Of a DNA stretch of 64,000 nt, positions 34,766 through 43,600 are shown piece by piece; the stretch's first letter is position 1; each line of letters begins with the position of its first letter. The notes beneath the pieces are model-generated. The model made no database searches, was not told the DNA's origin, and saw only the letters and a list, made by a program, of their open reading frames with translations. The position numbers and the translations under genes were made by a program. The stretch is from Brachybacterium tyrofermentans (GTDB taxonomy: Bacteria; Actinomycetota; Actinomycetes; Actinomycetales; Dermabacteraceae): the NCBI RefSeq assembly GCF_014897585.1, contig NZ_JABUXW010000017.1, positions 1-64,000 of the forward strand, written 5' to 3'.

Positions 34766-35704
34766 ATGCGGCCGCTCCTCACGGCCGCAGGTTCGGTGGG
34801 CCTCGCGGGACTCGGAGTCGGCGCTGCGGCGCATATCTGGGCACGCCACGTCGAGATCCACCGGTACACGCTGCGTGAGCTCACGCTGCGGATCCTCCCG
34901 CCGGGCACCCGGACCATCCGCGTGCTCCACATCAGCGACATCCACCTGGTGCCGGACCAGGAGCGCAAGATCGCCTTCCTGGAGTACCTCGGGGCGCTCA
35001 ACCCGCACCTGGTCATCGACACCGGGGACAACATCGCCTCGGCCGCCGCGATCCCCGTGCTCGCCGAGGCCCTGGATCCGCTGCTGCGGCGCCCGGGCGC
35101 CTTCGTGATGGGCTCCAACGACATGTTCGAGCCCGCCCCGAAGAACCCTGCCCGCTACCTCCTCCCGGATCCTCGCCCGGACGGCATGACCGCACCGCGG
35201 GATTTCACCCTCCCCACGGAGGAGCTCTCGCGTCGGCTGACCGCTCACGGGTGGAAGGACCTCACCAACTCCCGCGCTGTGATCGAGCTCGGCGGGCTCG
35301 AGGTGCGTCTGGCCGGTGTCGACGACCCGCACCTCGAGCGCGACGAGATGCCGGCTCCGGCGGATCCGGCCCCCTCGGACCCTGCTCACGGCCACGTACT
35401 GCGACTGGGAGTCGCCCATGCGCCCTATCGCCGGGTGCTGGACGCCCTGACTGCCGATGGCTCCGACCTCCTCCTGGCCGGCCACACCCATGGCGGGCAG
35501 CTCCGCCTGCCGGGGTTCGGCGCGCTGGTGACCAACTGCGATCTGCCCCGGCAGCAAGCACGAGGCCTGTCCACCTGGCAGGACGTGCCGCTCCATGTGA
35601 GCGCCGGCATGGGCGCCAGCCCCTACTCGAACTATCGGCTGTTCACCCCACCCGAGGCGACCTTGCTCACGTTGCGCGCCCGCGAGGCGAGCACGGGTTC
35701 CTGA
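34766..35704 (+). CDS. Metallophosphoesterase (Rv3683/YkuE-like)
   Basis: 312-residue calcineurin-like phosphoesterase starting one base after the ponA stop. A hydrophobic N-terminus suggests membrane association. Metal-binding motifs: HISDIHL, DTGDN, GSND (in place of the usual GNHD) and GHTHGGQLRLP. The AHAPYR segment stands where family members have SHxPD. The replacement of GNHD by GSND is normal in this subgroup. It is the conserved neighbour of ponA2 in actinobacteria; the physiological substrate is unknown. Confidence 0.92.
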   Translation: MRPLLTAAGSVGLAGLGVGAAAHIWARHVEIHRYTLRELTLRILPPGTRTIRVLHISDIHLVPDQERKIAFLEYLGALNPHLVIDTGDNIASAAAIPVLAEALDPLLRRPGAFVMGSNDMFEPAPKNPARYLLPDPRPDGMTAPRDFTLPTEELSRRLTAHGWKDLTNSRAVIELGGLEVRLAGVDDPHLERDEMPAPADPAPSDPAHGHVLRLGVAHAPYRRVLDALTADGSDLLLAGHTHGGQLRLPGFGALVTNCDLPRQQARGLSTWQDVPLHVSAGMGASPYSNYRLFTPPEATLLTLRAREASTGS

Positions 35705-35761
35705 CACTGCAGAACCCCTGCTAAAGTTTCTCTTCGATGCACCGCTTCGGCAGCGCATCAC

Positions 35762-35837
<76 letters not shown>

Positions 35838-35842
35838 GGTTC

Positions 35843-35880
35843 TCAGGGCCGCGATGCTGGCAACAGCATCGCGGCCCTGA
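35843..35880. terminator. tRNA terminator, 17-bp perfect stem with GCAA loop
   Basis: TCAGGGCCGCGATGCTG pairs with 35864-35880 around the GNRA tetraloop GCAA, 7 bp after the tRNA. Confidence 0.75.
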
Positions 35881-35942
35881 GTCATTCGCGCCTCCATCCA
35901 CCCCGGGCCCGGCCTCCCGCGGATCATGAGCCTCCGGGCCAT

Positions 35943-36062
35943 CCGAGCCATTCGCCTCTGGGCCGTTCACAGCCGAGGCCCTCACCCCTGAGCTGCTCGC
36001 CTCCGGGCCCTTCGCCTCGGAGCCGTTCACGTCCGGGCTGCTCTCGCCGGAGCCGCGCCTGG
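35943..36062. repeat. Degenerate 15-bp tandem repeat, 8 units
   Basis: Units such as CCGAGCCATTCGCCT, CTGGGCCGTTCACAG and CCGGGCCCTTCGCCT follow one another in strict 15-bp register from 35943 to 36062. Confidence 0.7.
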
Positions 36063-36117
36063 GAACAGTCGGCGCCCGCCGTCCGGCACACCGAGAGGGC
36101 GAGAACGGGCTCCTGAA

Positions 36118-36144
36118 TTACATTGGTGTAACTATCACAGTGAT
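36118..36144. promoter_or_regulatory. Paired palindromes in an AT-rich promoter region
   Basis: TTACATTGGTGTAA (36118-36131) and ATCACAGTGAT (36134-36144) are adjacent perfect dyads about 280 bp before the NlpC/P60 start. They could be operators; no regulator is assigned. Confidence 0.35.
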
Positions 36145-36418
36145 GTCCGAATTGTGTGGACAACACGTCGAGGGTTCCAGATTTCTTGCAAAATCTTGGT
36201 AAAAACGTCGGACTTCCTGAGTAAAGCCACCTGTGGGCTGGAAACTCCCTGCACATACAGTGACCTGTGGTGCTGCCTCGAGCTGGGCACCGACCGAGTC
36301 GCCGCCTTCCCGTCACCGGCCCGGTCCCTTCCTCGCTTCCCTGGGTGACGGGCGCAGGTTTCTCACGCGCGCAGCGCGCGAGAATTCCACGAGGCGCCGG
36401 AGAAAGTGATCGCTGCAG

Positions 36419-37522
36419 ATGTTCCGCACCGCAACTCGAGGTACGCACCGGGCAGCCGGCCGTGCCGTGATCGACTACCGGGGGCTTGCTGCTCCGGTCG
36501 GTCGAGGCGTGGGAGGTGTCGCCGTGATCGGCGCCGTCTCGGCCACCGCCGCCATCACGGGCACCGCCACTGCGACCGCGCAGCCCGCCGCCCCCGCGGC
36601 ACCCCAGGGCACTGTGCGCGCCGCTGCACCGGCCGTCGCGCCCGCAGCCCCCACCCAGTCCAACTATTCGAGCGTCAAGCTGCGTCTCGGGGCTCGCGGC
36701 GATGCCGTGAAGCACCTGCAGAGCCAGCTGAACTCCCATGGCGCCTCGCTCCGGGTCGACGGATCCTTCGGCTCCTCCACCCTGCGCGCCGTCAAGGCTC
36801 AGCAGTCGTCGGCCAGCATCAACGTCGACGGCGTCGTCGGGCCGGTGACCTGGAACTCCCTCAGCGGCGGATCCTCGTCCTCGGACTCCTCGTCGTCGTC
36901 GTCGCAGCCGAAGCTGCGTCAGGGAAGTCGCGGCGGCGCCGTGAAGACCCTCCAGTCGCAGCTCAACGCCCGGGGCGCCTCGATCGCGGTCGACGGCTCC
37001 TTCGGCCCGGCGACCGCCTCCGCGGTCCGCTCCCTGCAGTCCGCCGCCGGCATCCGCGTGGACACCGTCGTCGGGCACAACACCTGGAACGCCGTCTACA
37101 GCTCGGTGCGCATCTCCAACAGCGCTCCCAGCCGAGATGACGACCGCGGACCGAGCACCGGGAACTCGATCAACGGGCAGGCCATCGTCAATGCGGCCCG
37201 CAGTCAGGTCGGGGTCGGCTACACGTGGGGCGGTTCCTCGCCCTCGACCGGTCTCGACTGCTCGGGCCTGGTGTACTACGCGTACAACCAGGCCGGCAAC
37301 TCGATGCCGCGCAAGACCGCCAAGGGCTACACCTTCGGCGGCAGGATCATCTCGCAGTCCCAGGCACAGCCCGGTGACCTCGTGGCCTTCACGGGTAACG
37401 ACTACGGCCACATGGGCATCTATGCGGGCAACGGGAAGATCATCGACGCCTCCGGCTCACAGCAGCGGGTCGTCGAGCGCTCCATCTGGGGCGCGCCGCA
37501 TGTCTTCGTCACCTACCGCTGA
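36419..37522 (+). CDS. Secreted NlpC/P60 peptidoglycan hydrolase with two PG-binding domains
   Basis: 367-residue D,L-endopeptidase probably cleaving peptidoglycan stem peptides. Export segment near residues 30-52 (VGGVAVIGAVSATAAITGTATATA). Two peptidoglycan_binding_1 repeats: LRLGARGDAVKHLQSQLN (residues 88 onward) and LRQGSRGGAVKTLQSQLN (164 onward), separated by a Ser-rich linker (SSSSDSSSSSS). The NlpC/P60 domain has Cys281 in LDCSGLVYYAY and His331 in GHMGIYAG. The ribosome site GGAG is unusually far (about 15 nt) from the ATG. A 15-bp stem terminator follows. Confidence 0.93.
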   Translation: MFRTATRGTHRAAGRAVIDYRGLAAPVGRGVGGVAVIGAVSATAAITGTATATAQPAAPAAPQGTVRAAAPAVAPAAPTQSNYSSVKLRLGARGDAVKHLQSQLNSHGASLRVDGSFGSSTLRAVKAQQSSASINVDGVVGPVTWNSLSGGSSSSDSSSSSSQPKLRQGSRGGAVKTLQSQLNARGASIAVDGSFGPATASAVRSLQSAAGIRVDTVVGHNTWNAVYSSVRISNSAPSRDDDRGPSTGNSINGQAIVNAARSQVGVGYTWGGSSPSTGLDCSGLVYYAYNQAGNSMPRKTAKGYTFGGRIISQSQAQPGDLVAFTGNDYGHMGIYAGNGKIIDASGSQQRVVERSIWGAPHVFVTYR

Positions 37523-37611
37523 TCCTCGGACCAGCTGCACGGACTGACGTCCAGGACCACGACGGCCTGCTCGACGCGACAGCGTCAACGGGAAGGAGCA
37601 GGGCGACGTGA

Positions 37612-37644
37612 AGGAGCCCGGTCGGCACTGCCGACCGGGCTCCT
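37612..37644. terminator. Hairpin, 15-bp perfect stem, 3-base loop
   Basis: AGGAGCCCGGTCGGC pairs with 37630-37644; loop ACT. Confidence 0.75.
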
Positions 37645-37716
37645 GTGCGTCCGGAGTCCATCGGGCACCCGCGAGGTAGGGCGACCGACCACAGAACATC
37701 CGACGGCGACGCAGCG

Positions 37717-37786
37717 GGCAGCAGGCAGCAGGCAACAGGCAACAGGCAACAGGCAACAGGCAACAGGCAACAGGGAACAGGGAACA
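37717..37786. repeat. 7-bp tandem repeat, 10 units
   Basis: Two GGCAGCA, five GGCAACA, two GGGAACA and one GGCAGCG in unbroken 7-bp register, ending 111 bp before the GH20 start. Confidence 0.9.
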
Positions 37787-37897
37787 GGCAGCGCACTGGC
37801 TGATGCGGAGGTCTGCACAGCGGGCACGGTCCACCGTGACGGGCGTCTCATGGCAAACTGGGATCGACCACTCGATGTCGCTGTTCAGGAGAAGTTG

Positions 37898-39307
37898 ATG
37901 CCCGACCCTCTCGCCCTCGTGCCGTACCCGCAGTCCGTCATCTGGTCGGACGGGACCTGGGAGACCAGTTCGCCGTGGGACGAGATCTCCGTCGGGATCA
38001 CCGAGGACCTCCCCCGCACCGAGTACGCGCTGTCGATCTCCCCCACCGGGGCGAACCTCACTGCGGGCAGCGAGGCCGCCCTGGCCGACGGACGCAACAC
38101 CTTCGCCCAGATCGTCACCGGCTCCGAGGGGTCGATCCCCTGCGTGACCATCAGCGACTATCCCCAGCACGCCTGGCGCGGCATGCACCTGGACGTCTCC
38201 CGGCACTTCTTCGCGGTAGCCGAGGTCGAGACCTTGATCGACGCGATGGCGCTGCACCGGCTGAACGTCCTTCACCTCCACCTGACCGATGACCAGGGCT
38301 GGCGGGTCGAGATCAAGGGCTACCCGAAGCTCACCGAGATCGGCGCCTGGCGCGAGCAGTCGCTCATCGGTCACATGAGCGGCGAGGAGTCCGCCTGGGA
38401 GTTCGACGGCACCCCGCACGGCGGCTTCTACACCCAGGAGGAGCTGCGCGGCCTCGTCGAGTACGCGCGCCGCCGCGGCATCATGATCATTCCCGAGGTG
38501 GATCTGCCCGGGCACATGCAGGCCGCGATCGCCGCGTATCCGACGCTCGGCAACTTCCCCGACCAGCGGGTGGGGGTGCGCGAGGTCTGGGGCATCTCCG
38601 ACCACGTCCTCGGGGTCTCCGACGAGGTCTTCGACTTCCTCCGTGACGTGCTCACGCAGGTCGCGGACATCTTCCCGGCGCCCTACGTCCACATTGGCGG
38701 CGACGAGTGCCCGCGCGTGGAGTGGGAGCGCTCCTCGGCCGCCCGCACCCGGATGAACGAGTGGGGCCTGACCCGGGTCTCCGAGATCCAAGGCCGCTTC
38801 ACGCAGTTCGCCGCCGACGTCCTCTCCGAGGCGGGCAAGCGGATCATCGCCTGGGACGAGGTGCTCGAGAGCCACCTCCCCGACGACACCGTGATCATGA
38901 ACTGGCGCCACGGCAACGGGCTGAAGTCCGCCACCGGTCGCGGCTTCCGGACCATCATCGCGAACAACGAGCACACCTACTTCGACCACTACCAGGCCGA
39001 TCCGAAGGGCGAGCCCCTCGCCATCGGCGGCCTCACCACGGTCAAGGACGTCTACACCGCCTCGTTCACCCCGCAGAAGCTCGACGAGGACCAGCAGAAG
39101 CTGCTGATCGGCCTCCAGGGACAGCTGTGGACCGAGTACATGCCCACCGCCGAGCAGGTCCAGTACATGGCGTTCCCGCGCATGTGCGCCCTCGCCGAGC
39201 GCGCCTGGGGATCGCCCGAGCAGAGCTGGGACGAGTTCGAGGAGCGCCTCCGGGCCCACCTCCCTCGCCTCGACGCGTTCGGCATCCGCTACCGCCCGCT
39301 GGACTGA
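37898..39307 (+). CDS. GH20 beta-N-acetylhexosaminidase
   Basis: 469-residue glycoside hydrolase family 20 enzyme removing terminal GlcNAc/GalNAc. The catalytic pair Asp269-Glu270 lies in HIGGDECPR; WRGMHLDVSRHFF and HLHLTDDQGWR are conserved barrel segments and LIGLQGQLWTEYM is near the end. No signal peptide, so a cytoplasmic enzyme, perhaps in cell-wall or chitin fragment recycling. The ATG at 37898 has an AGGAG site; an upstream ATG at 37850 adds 16 residues but lacks one. The LytR_C gene starts 1 bp after its stop. Confidence 0.93.
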   Translation: MPDPLALVPYPQSVIWSDGTWETSSPWDEISVGITEDLPRTEYALSISPTGANLTAGSEAALADGRNTFAQIVTGSEGSIPCVTISDYPQHAWRGMHLDVSRHFFAVAEVETLIDAMALHRLNVLHLHLTDDQGWRVEIKGYPKLTEIGAWREQSLIGHMSGEESAWEFDGTPHGGFYTQEELRGLVEYARRRGIMIIPEVDLPGHMQAAIAAYPTLGNFPDQRVGVREVWGISDHVLGVSDEVFDFLRDVLTQVADIFPAPYVHIGGDECPRVEWERSSAARTRMNEWGLTRVSEIQGRFTQFAADVLSEAGKRIIAWDEVLESHLPDDTVIMNWRHGNGLKSATGRGFRTIIANNEHTYFDHYQADPKGEPLAIGGLTTVKDVYTASFTPQKLDEDQQKLLIGLQGQLWTEYMPTAEQVQYMAFPRMCALAERAWGSPEQSWDEFEERLRAHLPRLDAFGIRYRPLD

Positions 39308-39308
39308 T

Positions 39309-39920
39309 ATGTCCACATCCCACCGTGATGCCCATCCCTACGGGCGCTCGGCCGATGACGTCCGCCGACGCGAGCAGCGCGTCCGGCGGACGCGTCAGCT
39401 GCGTGCCACGCAGCTGGGCATCTTCTCCCTGCTCGCGCTGCTGCTCATCGGCGTCGGCGTGTACGCGGTCGGGCAGTTCCGTGAACCCGTCCAGGAACCC
39501 GGGGTGATCGGGGCGACGTCCGCCACCGAGGAGTCGACGGGCCTCACCTGCCCGGAGCCGGGCGCTGTCCCGCTGCCGCCGAAGTCGGTGACCGTCACCG
39601 TGCTCAACGGCACCGGACGCGGCGGGCTCGCCGGGGACATCACCGAGCAGCTCGCGGAGCGGGGCTTCGCGGTCGGGGACGCCGGGAACACGAAGAAGGC
39701 GAGCGGAGCCGCCACGGTGGTCTACGGCCCGAAGGGCTATCTCGCCGCCCAGTCCGTGCAGGCCCAGGTCCCCGACGCCGCCCTGCAGCTGGACGAGCGC
39801 GAGGACGAGACCGTGGACCTCCTGCTGGGCAACGGGTTCTCCACCCTCGTCGAGCAGAAGGACGCGACCGCCGCCCTCGAGGAGCCGGTCGAGATCCCCG
39901 AGGGCTGCCCGACGAGCTGA
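39309..39920 (+). CDS. LytR C-terminal domain membrane protein
   Basis: 203 residues: basic N-terminus, one membrane helix (residues 36-56, LGIFSLLALLLIGVGVYAV), then a LytR_C domain (VTVTVLNGTGRGGLAGDITEQLAERGF). LytR_C domains accompany LytR-CpsA-Psr ligases that attach wall polymers to peptidoglycan; here the domain stands alone, as is common in actinobacteria. It is coupled to the GH20 gene and converges with the CshA-like gene at a shared terminator. Confidence 0.88.
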   Translation: MSTSHRDAHPYGRSADDVRRREQRVRRTRQLRATQLGIFSLLALLLIGVGVYAVGQFREPVQEPGVIGATSATEESTGLTCPEPGAVPLPPKSVTVTVLNGTGRGGLAGDITEQLAERGFAVGDAGNTKKASGAATVVYGPKGYLAAQSVQAQVPDAALQLDEREDETVDLLLGNGFSTLVEQKDATAALEEPVEIPEGCPTS

Positions 39921-39953
39921 TCGATCGGACGCTCAGGCGGACCCGAGAGGCTG

Positions 39954-39984
39954 GGGCGGGCCGGGCATGCTCCCGGCACCGCCC
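39954..39984. terminator. Bidirectional terminator between convergent genes
   Basis: GGGCGGGCCGGG pairs with CCCGGCACCGCCC with one bulged A and a 6-base loop; TTCGTC follows. Confidence 0.6.
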
Positions 39985-39992
39985 TTCGTCGC

Positions 39993-41957
39993 TCAGTCCT
40001 CCCAGCGGCGGCGCTCGTTCTCCATGCGCAGGCCGATCCACAGCGCGACGCCGCCGCCGAAGAGCAGCAGGGTCACGATGGTGCCGAACACCAGCGAGGT
40101 GGCAGGGGCCGAGGGCATCAGCCCGGAGAGCAGAGCGTTGATCCCGGTGACCTGGTTCGCCGACTCCTTTGTGCCGGTGAGAGCGCGGTCCACCTCCACC
40201 ACGAGGTTCGCGGAGGTGGTGTTCCCCGTCGCGTCGAGCACCTCGTACCGGATCGGGGTGGTGCGGCCGAAGAAGCCGTCCTCGGGCATGAACGTCACGG
40301 CACCGTTCGCCATCACGGTGAAGGTGCCCTCCCCGGGGATCACCAGCCTCTTGCCGCGGCTGTCCGTGAGCTCGGTGAGGTTCGTCGCCGAGAGCGAGGC
40401 GATCTGCACCGACTGCGGGAGCAGTGCCTGTGAGGCGCTGCCGGCGGTGTCGTTGCCCAGCAGGTCCACGGTGACCGAGGTCCCCGGCGCGGTGCGCTCC
40501 TCGTCGTCGCGCATCGTGGCGAGCTCGGGGGCGAACCGAGCCGTGAGGGACGCACGGACCTCGTTGTCGGCGAAGATGCCCTGGGCGGTGATGCCCACCG
40601 GTTCCGCCCGGCCCGTGAACCCCTCCACGGGGGTCATGGTCACCGCGCGCGCCTCGAAGTCGATGTTCCACGTCCCCTCGCCGTCGACGACCGCTGTCGT
40701 GCCGTCGTCCGAGATCTTCGCCCCCGGTGGCAGCGAGTCCGGATCGAACCGGAGGGATTCCGAGCGGACGTCGCGCACGCCCGTGGTCAGGTCGAACTGG
40801 ACCACCGATCCGGGTGTGGCCGCCGCGGATCGGTCCATGAGCATCGGGTAGGCGGTGCTGAGCAGCGCGACCGCGGAGGTCGCGCCCTTCCCGTCCCCGC
40901 CGGAGATGCCCATCGGGGCGGCATCCTGCACTTCGGCGCTCTCGGGGGAGAAGCGCACCGTGGCGCTGGCACGATCCAGGGTCCAGGAGCCCTGCCCCGG
41001 GACCACCACTGTCGTGCCCTCGTCCGTGATCTCGACGTTCTCCTCGCCGGTGAGGGGCACCAGCTCCAAGGTGCTGGGGTCGATGAACTGCTGGCCCTCC
41101 CCCACCACGAACAGGATGTCCTCGCCGTAGGGGGCGGACCAGTCGAGGTCGGAGATGATCGGGACGGTGAGCCGGGCCTCGATCGCGCGCAGCACAGTCC
41201 CCTCCTCGTCCTGGACGACCAGTCGCATCGGATCGACCTGCCGGCCCAGTCCCGGCCCTGCCGGCGCGTGGCTGAGCGTGTTCCCGTCCGCCGAGAGCTG
41301 CCAGATGCCCTGGTCGGGAACGATCGCACGGCTCCCGTCCGCGACGAGCGTCGACCCCGGAGGCAGCCCGGCCAGCTCGAGGCGGGCCTTCCCGCCCTCC
41401 GGGATCTGCCCGTCCAGCGGGATCTCCGTGTTCTGGCCGGCCGAGCCGCGCACCGGGATGTTCTCGAGCTCGACCAGCTCCGGGGTGAACTCCGCGGGCC
41501 GTGACCGCACGTCGTGGAGGCCCTCGATGGTGAGCGAGATCGGGACGGCGGGTCCCTCGACCCCTGCCAGCGGGGTGAACACCAGATCGGCCCCGAGCAG
41601 GGTCCAGGTTCCCTCTCCGGCCACGGTGAGGCTGCGGCCGTCCTCCGCGACCTCCATCAGCCCCTGGACGGCGGGGTCGCTGTCCTCCGGGACGGCGAGG
41701 AGGGCGGTGCTGAGGTCGACCTCGGCCTCGAGCTGGTCGTCGATGAGCGCGCCCAGCGGAACGTGGGTCACCGCCCCGGGCACCATCGCAAGGGTGTCGG
41801 TCTCGGCCGGGAAGTCGAAGGGGCCGTCCTCGCCCAGAGCTGCGGCCGGCAGGGTCAGGGACGCCATGAGCGCTCCGGCCGCGCACAGCGCGGAGACGCG
41901 CGCGGCGGCCTGTCGCAGGCCCGCGCGCGAACAGGGACGCGACGTCGGCTCGGGCAC
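39993..41957 (-). CDS. CshA-type repeat surface protein with C-terminal membrane anchor
   Basis: 654-residue exported protein. A signal peptide ends near TLPAAALG (residue 42). The body contains about five related modules of 90-120 residues, each with a G-x-G-x-W/F strand: GEGTWTLLG, DQGIWQLSA, GQGSWTLDR, GEGTWNIDF and GEGTFTVMA, followed by a phenylalanine-proline segment such as LVFTPLAGVEG or VTFMPEDGFFGRT. This is the CshA-type fibril repeat pattern of streptococcal adhesins. A membrane helix (TIVTLLLFGGGVALWIGL) and basic tail end the protein, so it is membrane- rather than sortase-anchored. The GTG start follows TACGCT by 6 nt. Adhesion is inferred from the repeat family only. Confidence 0.8.
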   Translation of the reverse strand: MPEPTSRPCSRAGLRQAAARVSALCAAGALMASLTLPAAALGEDGPFDFPAETDTLAMVPGAVTHVPLGALIDDQLEAEVDLSTALLAVPEDSDPAVQGLMEVAEDGRSLTVAGEGTWTLLGADLVFTPLAGVEGPAVPISLTIEGLHDVRSRPAEFTPELVELENIPVRGSAGQNTEIPLDGQIPEGGKARLELAGLPPGSTLVADGSRAIVPDQGIWQLSADGNTLSHAPAGPGLGRQVDPMRLVVQDEEGTVLRAIEARLTVPIISDLDWSAPYGEDILFVVGEGQQFIDPSTLELVPLTGEENVEITDEGTTVVVPGQGSWTLDRASATVRFSPESAEVQDAAPMGISGGDGKGATSAVALLSTAYPMLMDRSAAATPGSVVQFDLTTGVRDVRSESLRFDPDSLPPGAKISDDGTTAVVDGEGTWNIDFEARAVTMTPVEGFTGRAEPVGITAQGIFADNEVRASLTARFAPELATMRDDEERTAPGTSVTVDLLGNDTAGSASQALLPQSVQIASLSATNLTELTDSRGKRLVIPGEGTFTVMANGAVTFMPEDGFFGRTTPIRYEVLDATGNTTSANLVVEVDRALTGTKESANQVTGINALLSGLMPSAPATSLVFGTIVTLLLFGGGVALWIGLRMENERRRWED

Positions 41958-41969
41958 GTCCTCAGCGTA
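41958..41969 (-). promoter_or_regulatory. -10 box of leaderless CshA-like gene
   Basis: Minus-strand TACGCT (41969-41964), six bases before the GTG at 41957. Confidence 0.55.
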
Positions 41970-42031
41970 GCAAGCGAGCAGGGTCCGCCGACAAAGTGGT
42001 CGGGTCCCCGTCCGGGCGACGGGCCAGCCCC

Positions 42032-42043
42032 TACAGTGACCAT
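42032..42043 (+). promoter_or_regulatory. -10 box of leaderless maltokinase gene
   Basis: TACAGT (42032-42037), six bases before the ATG at 42044; divergent from the box at 41958. Confidence 0.6.
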
Positions 42044-43558
42044 ATGGACGAGCCGAGCTCCCCCGCCACTGCTCCTGAGTTCGACGCCACGGCGATGCCG
42101 CCGATGGATGAGCTCCTCGATGCCCTCACCTCGCCCCTGGCCGACTGGATGCCGAATCAGCGGTGGTTCGCGCACATGGGCGCAGGGACTCCTGAGGTCT
42201 CGATCCGGGGCTGGGCCCCGCTGCGCGTCGCACCGGACCACGTCGTCGTCCTCGTGGTGGTCGGCGCGAGGTTCGCCGGCACGGAGCCGGCCGAGGCCCT
42301 CTACCAGGTGCCCCTCCTGATACGGCCTGAGGACTCCCCGGCCGCCGATCGACGCACCACCGACCAGGACGAGGGCTCCGAGGTGTCCGTCCTCGAGACC
42401 CCGGCCGCCCGCGTGCGGGTGCACGACGCCCTGCGTGACGTCGACGGTCGTGCGGCCGTGTTCGCCCTCCTGGCCTCCGACGAGCAGGCGCAGGGGCCCG
42501 GGATGAGCGTGCTCGCCCACCGGACTGCGCCGGGATCTCCGCTCCCCCTCGGCCCCGGACTGCGCAGCCGGATCCTGTCCGGGGAGCAGTCCAACACCTC
42601 GATCATCGTCGAGCCCGAGGGGACGTCCCCGATCATCCTGAAGCTGTTCCGTGTGCTCCATGACGGGGAGAACCCCGACGTGGTGCTGCAGGGGGCGCTC
42701 ACCGCGGCCGGCAGCACCCGCGTGCCGCGGCTGATCGGATCGGCGAGTCTCGAGCTCGGCGATCTCCGCACCCATTCCCTGTTCGCCCAGGAGTTCCTGC
42801 CGGGCGTCGAGGACGCCTGGCGCACGGCTCTGCGGCTCGCCGTCGCGGGCGAGGACTTCAGCGCGGCCGCCCGCGGACTCGGCGAGGCGGTGTCCGAGGT
42901 CCATCGCGACCTCGCCGGCGCCCTGGGCACGACGATGACCGACGACGCGCTGCGAGCCGGGATGGTCGAGCAGATGCGCTCCCGAGCGGCGATGGTCGCC
43001 GCGGAGGTCCCCCAGGTGGCCGCGCATCGGACAGCGCTCGACGCCCTGCTCGATGCCGCGCTCGACGTGCCGTGGCCGCCGATGCAGCGCATTCACGGGG
43101 ACCTGCACCTGGGACAGGTGCTGCTGGTCCCGGACCGCGGCTGGGTGCTGCTGGACTTCGAGGGCGAGCCGCTGCGCCCGCTCGCGCAGCGCTCCCTGCC
43201 CGACTCCCCGCTGCGGGATGTGGCCGGCATGCTGCGCAGCCTCGACTACGTCGGCGGGGCGGTGGCCCTGGAGCAGGGCGCGGACGCCTCGTCGTGGGTC
43301 CGGGCCGCCCGGGCGGCGTTCCTGGAGGGCTGCATGGGAGCTGCCGACGGGAGCACCGGCACGGCGGCGGCCGAAGGCGATGCGCATGCCGACCCCAATG
43401 CCAATGCCACTGCCGACACCCATGCCCTCGGCGTGCTGCTGGCGGCCTTCGAGGCCGACAAGGCCGTCTACGAGGCGCTGTACGAGTCGCGGAACCGCCC
43501 GGATTGGCTGCCGATCCCGCTGGCCGCCCTCGAACGGATCAGTGCACGGAACGCGTAA
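42044..43558 (+). CDS. Maltokinase (Mak/Pep2-like)
   Basis: 504-residue kinase of the aminoglycoside-phosphotransferase fold, phosphorylating maltose to maltose-1-phosphate, the donor for GlgE in the trehalose-to-glucan pathway. The N-terminal cap domain begins WMPNQRWFAHMG; ILSGEQSNTSIIV is the nucleotide loop region; catalytic IHGDLHLGQVLL has Asp353; LLDFEGEPLRPLAQR carries the metal-binding Asp. A stretch DPNANATADTHA is encoded by a degenerate hexamer repeat. In many actinobacteria mak is fused to or next to treS; neither treS nor glgE is in the window. Confidence 0.88.
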   Translation: MDEPSSPATAPEFDATAMPPMDELLDALTSPLADWMPNQRWFAHMGAGTPEVSIRGWAPLRVAPDHVVVLVVVGARFAGTEPAEALYQVPLLIRPEDSPAADRRTTDQDEGSEVSVLETPAARVRVHDALRDVDGRAAVFALLASDEQAQGPGMSVLAHRTAPGSPLPLGPGLRSRILSGEQSNTSIIVEPEGTSPIILKLFRVLHDGENPDVVLQGALTAAGSTRVPRLIGSASLELGDLRTHSLFAQEFLPGVEDAWRTALRLAVAGEDFSAAARGLGEAVSEVHRDLAGALGTTMTDDALRAGMVEQMRSRAAMVAAEVPQVAAHRTALDALLDAALDVPWPPMQRIHGDLHLGQVLLVPDRGWVLLDFEGEPLRPLAQRSLPDSPLRDVAGMLRSLDYVGGAVALEQGADASSWVRAARAAFLEGCMGAADGSTGTAAAEGDAHADPNANATADTHALGVLLAAFEADKAVYEALYESRNRPDWLPIPLAALERISARNA

Positions 43559-43600
43559 GGCGAGCAGCCGGTCCGCGGACGGATCAGCCGACGGAACGCG
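43534..43600. repeat. 22-bp direct repeat across convergent gene ends
   Basis: 43534-43555 and 43579-43600 match at 19 of 22 positions. Copy 1 holds the last maltokinase codons, copy 2 the stop codon of the minus-strand gene. Confidence 0.6.

Larger units (their letters stand above)
35881..36418. other. 538-bp intergenic region upstream of the NlpC/P60 gene
   Basis: The left part is a degenerate 15-bp tandem array (35943-36062). The centre (36115-36265) is AT-rich for this genome and holds the palindromes at 36118-36144. The right part (about 36340-36400) can form a GC-rich hairpin, TTCTCaCGCGC...GCGCGcGAGAA. I looked for a ydaO (c-di-AMP) riboswitch, common before such hydrolases, and could not match its conserved core. 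Confidence 0.55.
37523..37897. other. 375-bp intergenic region before the GH20 gene
   Basis: No gene. It contains the NlpC terminator (37612-37644), a 7-bp array (37717-37786), then about 110 bp with the presumed GH20 promoter. AGGAG lies 6-7 nt before the ATG at 37898. Confidence 0.6.

Noticed and set aside
32128-35124. A 998-codon minus-strand frame
   Set aside because: It is antisense to ponA and the phosphoesterase, which have full motif sets. The product has no recognisable domain.
35881-36418. c-di-AMP (ydaO) riboswitch before the NlpC/P60 gene
   Set aside because: Such riboswitches precede similar genes in other actinobacteria, but I could not match the conserved core here.
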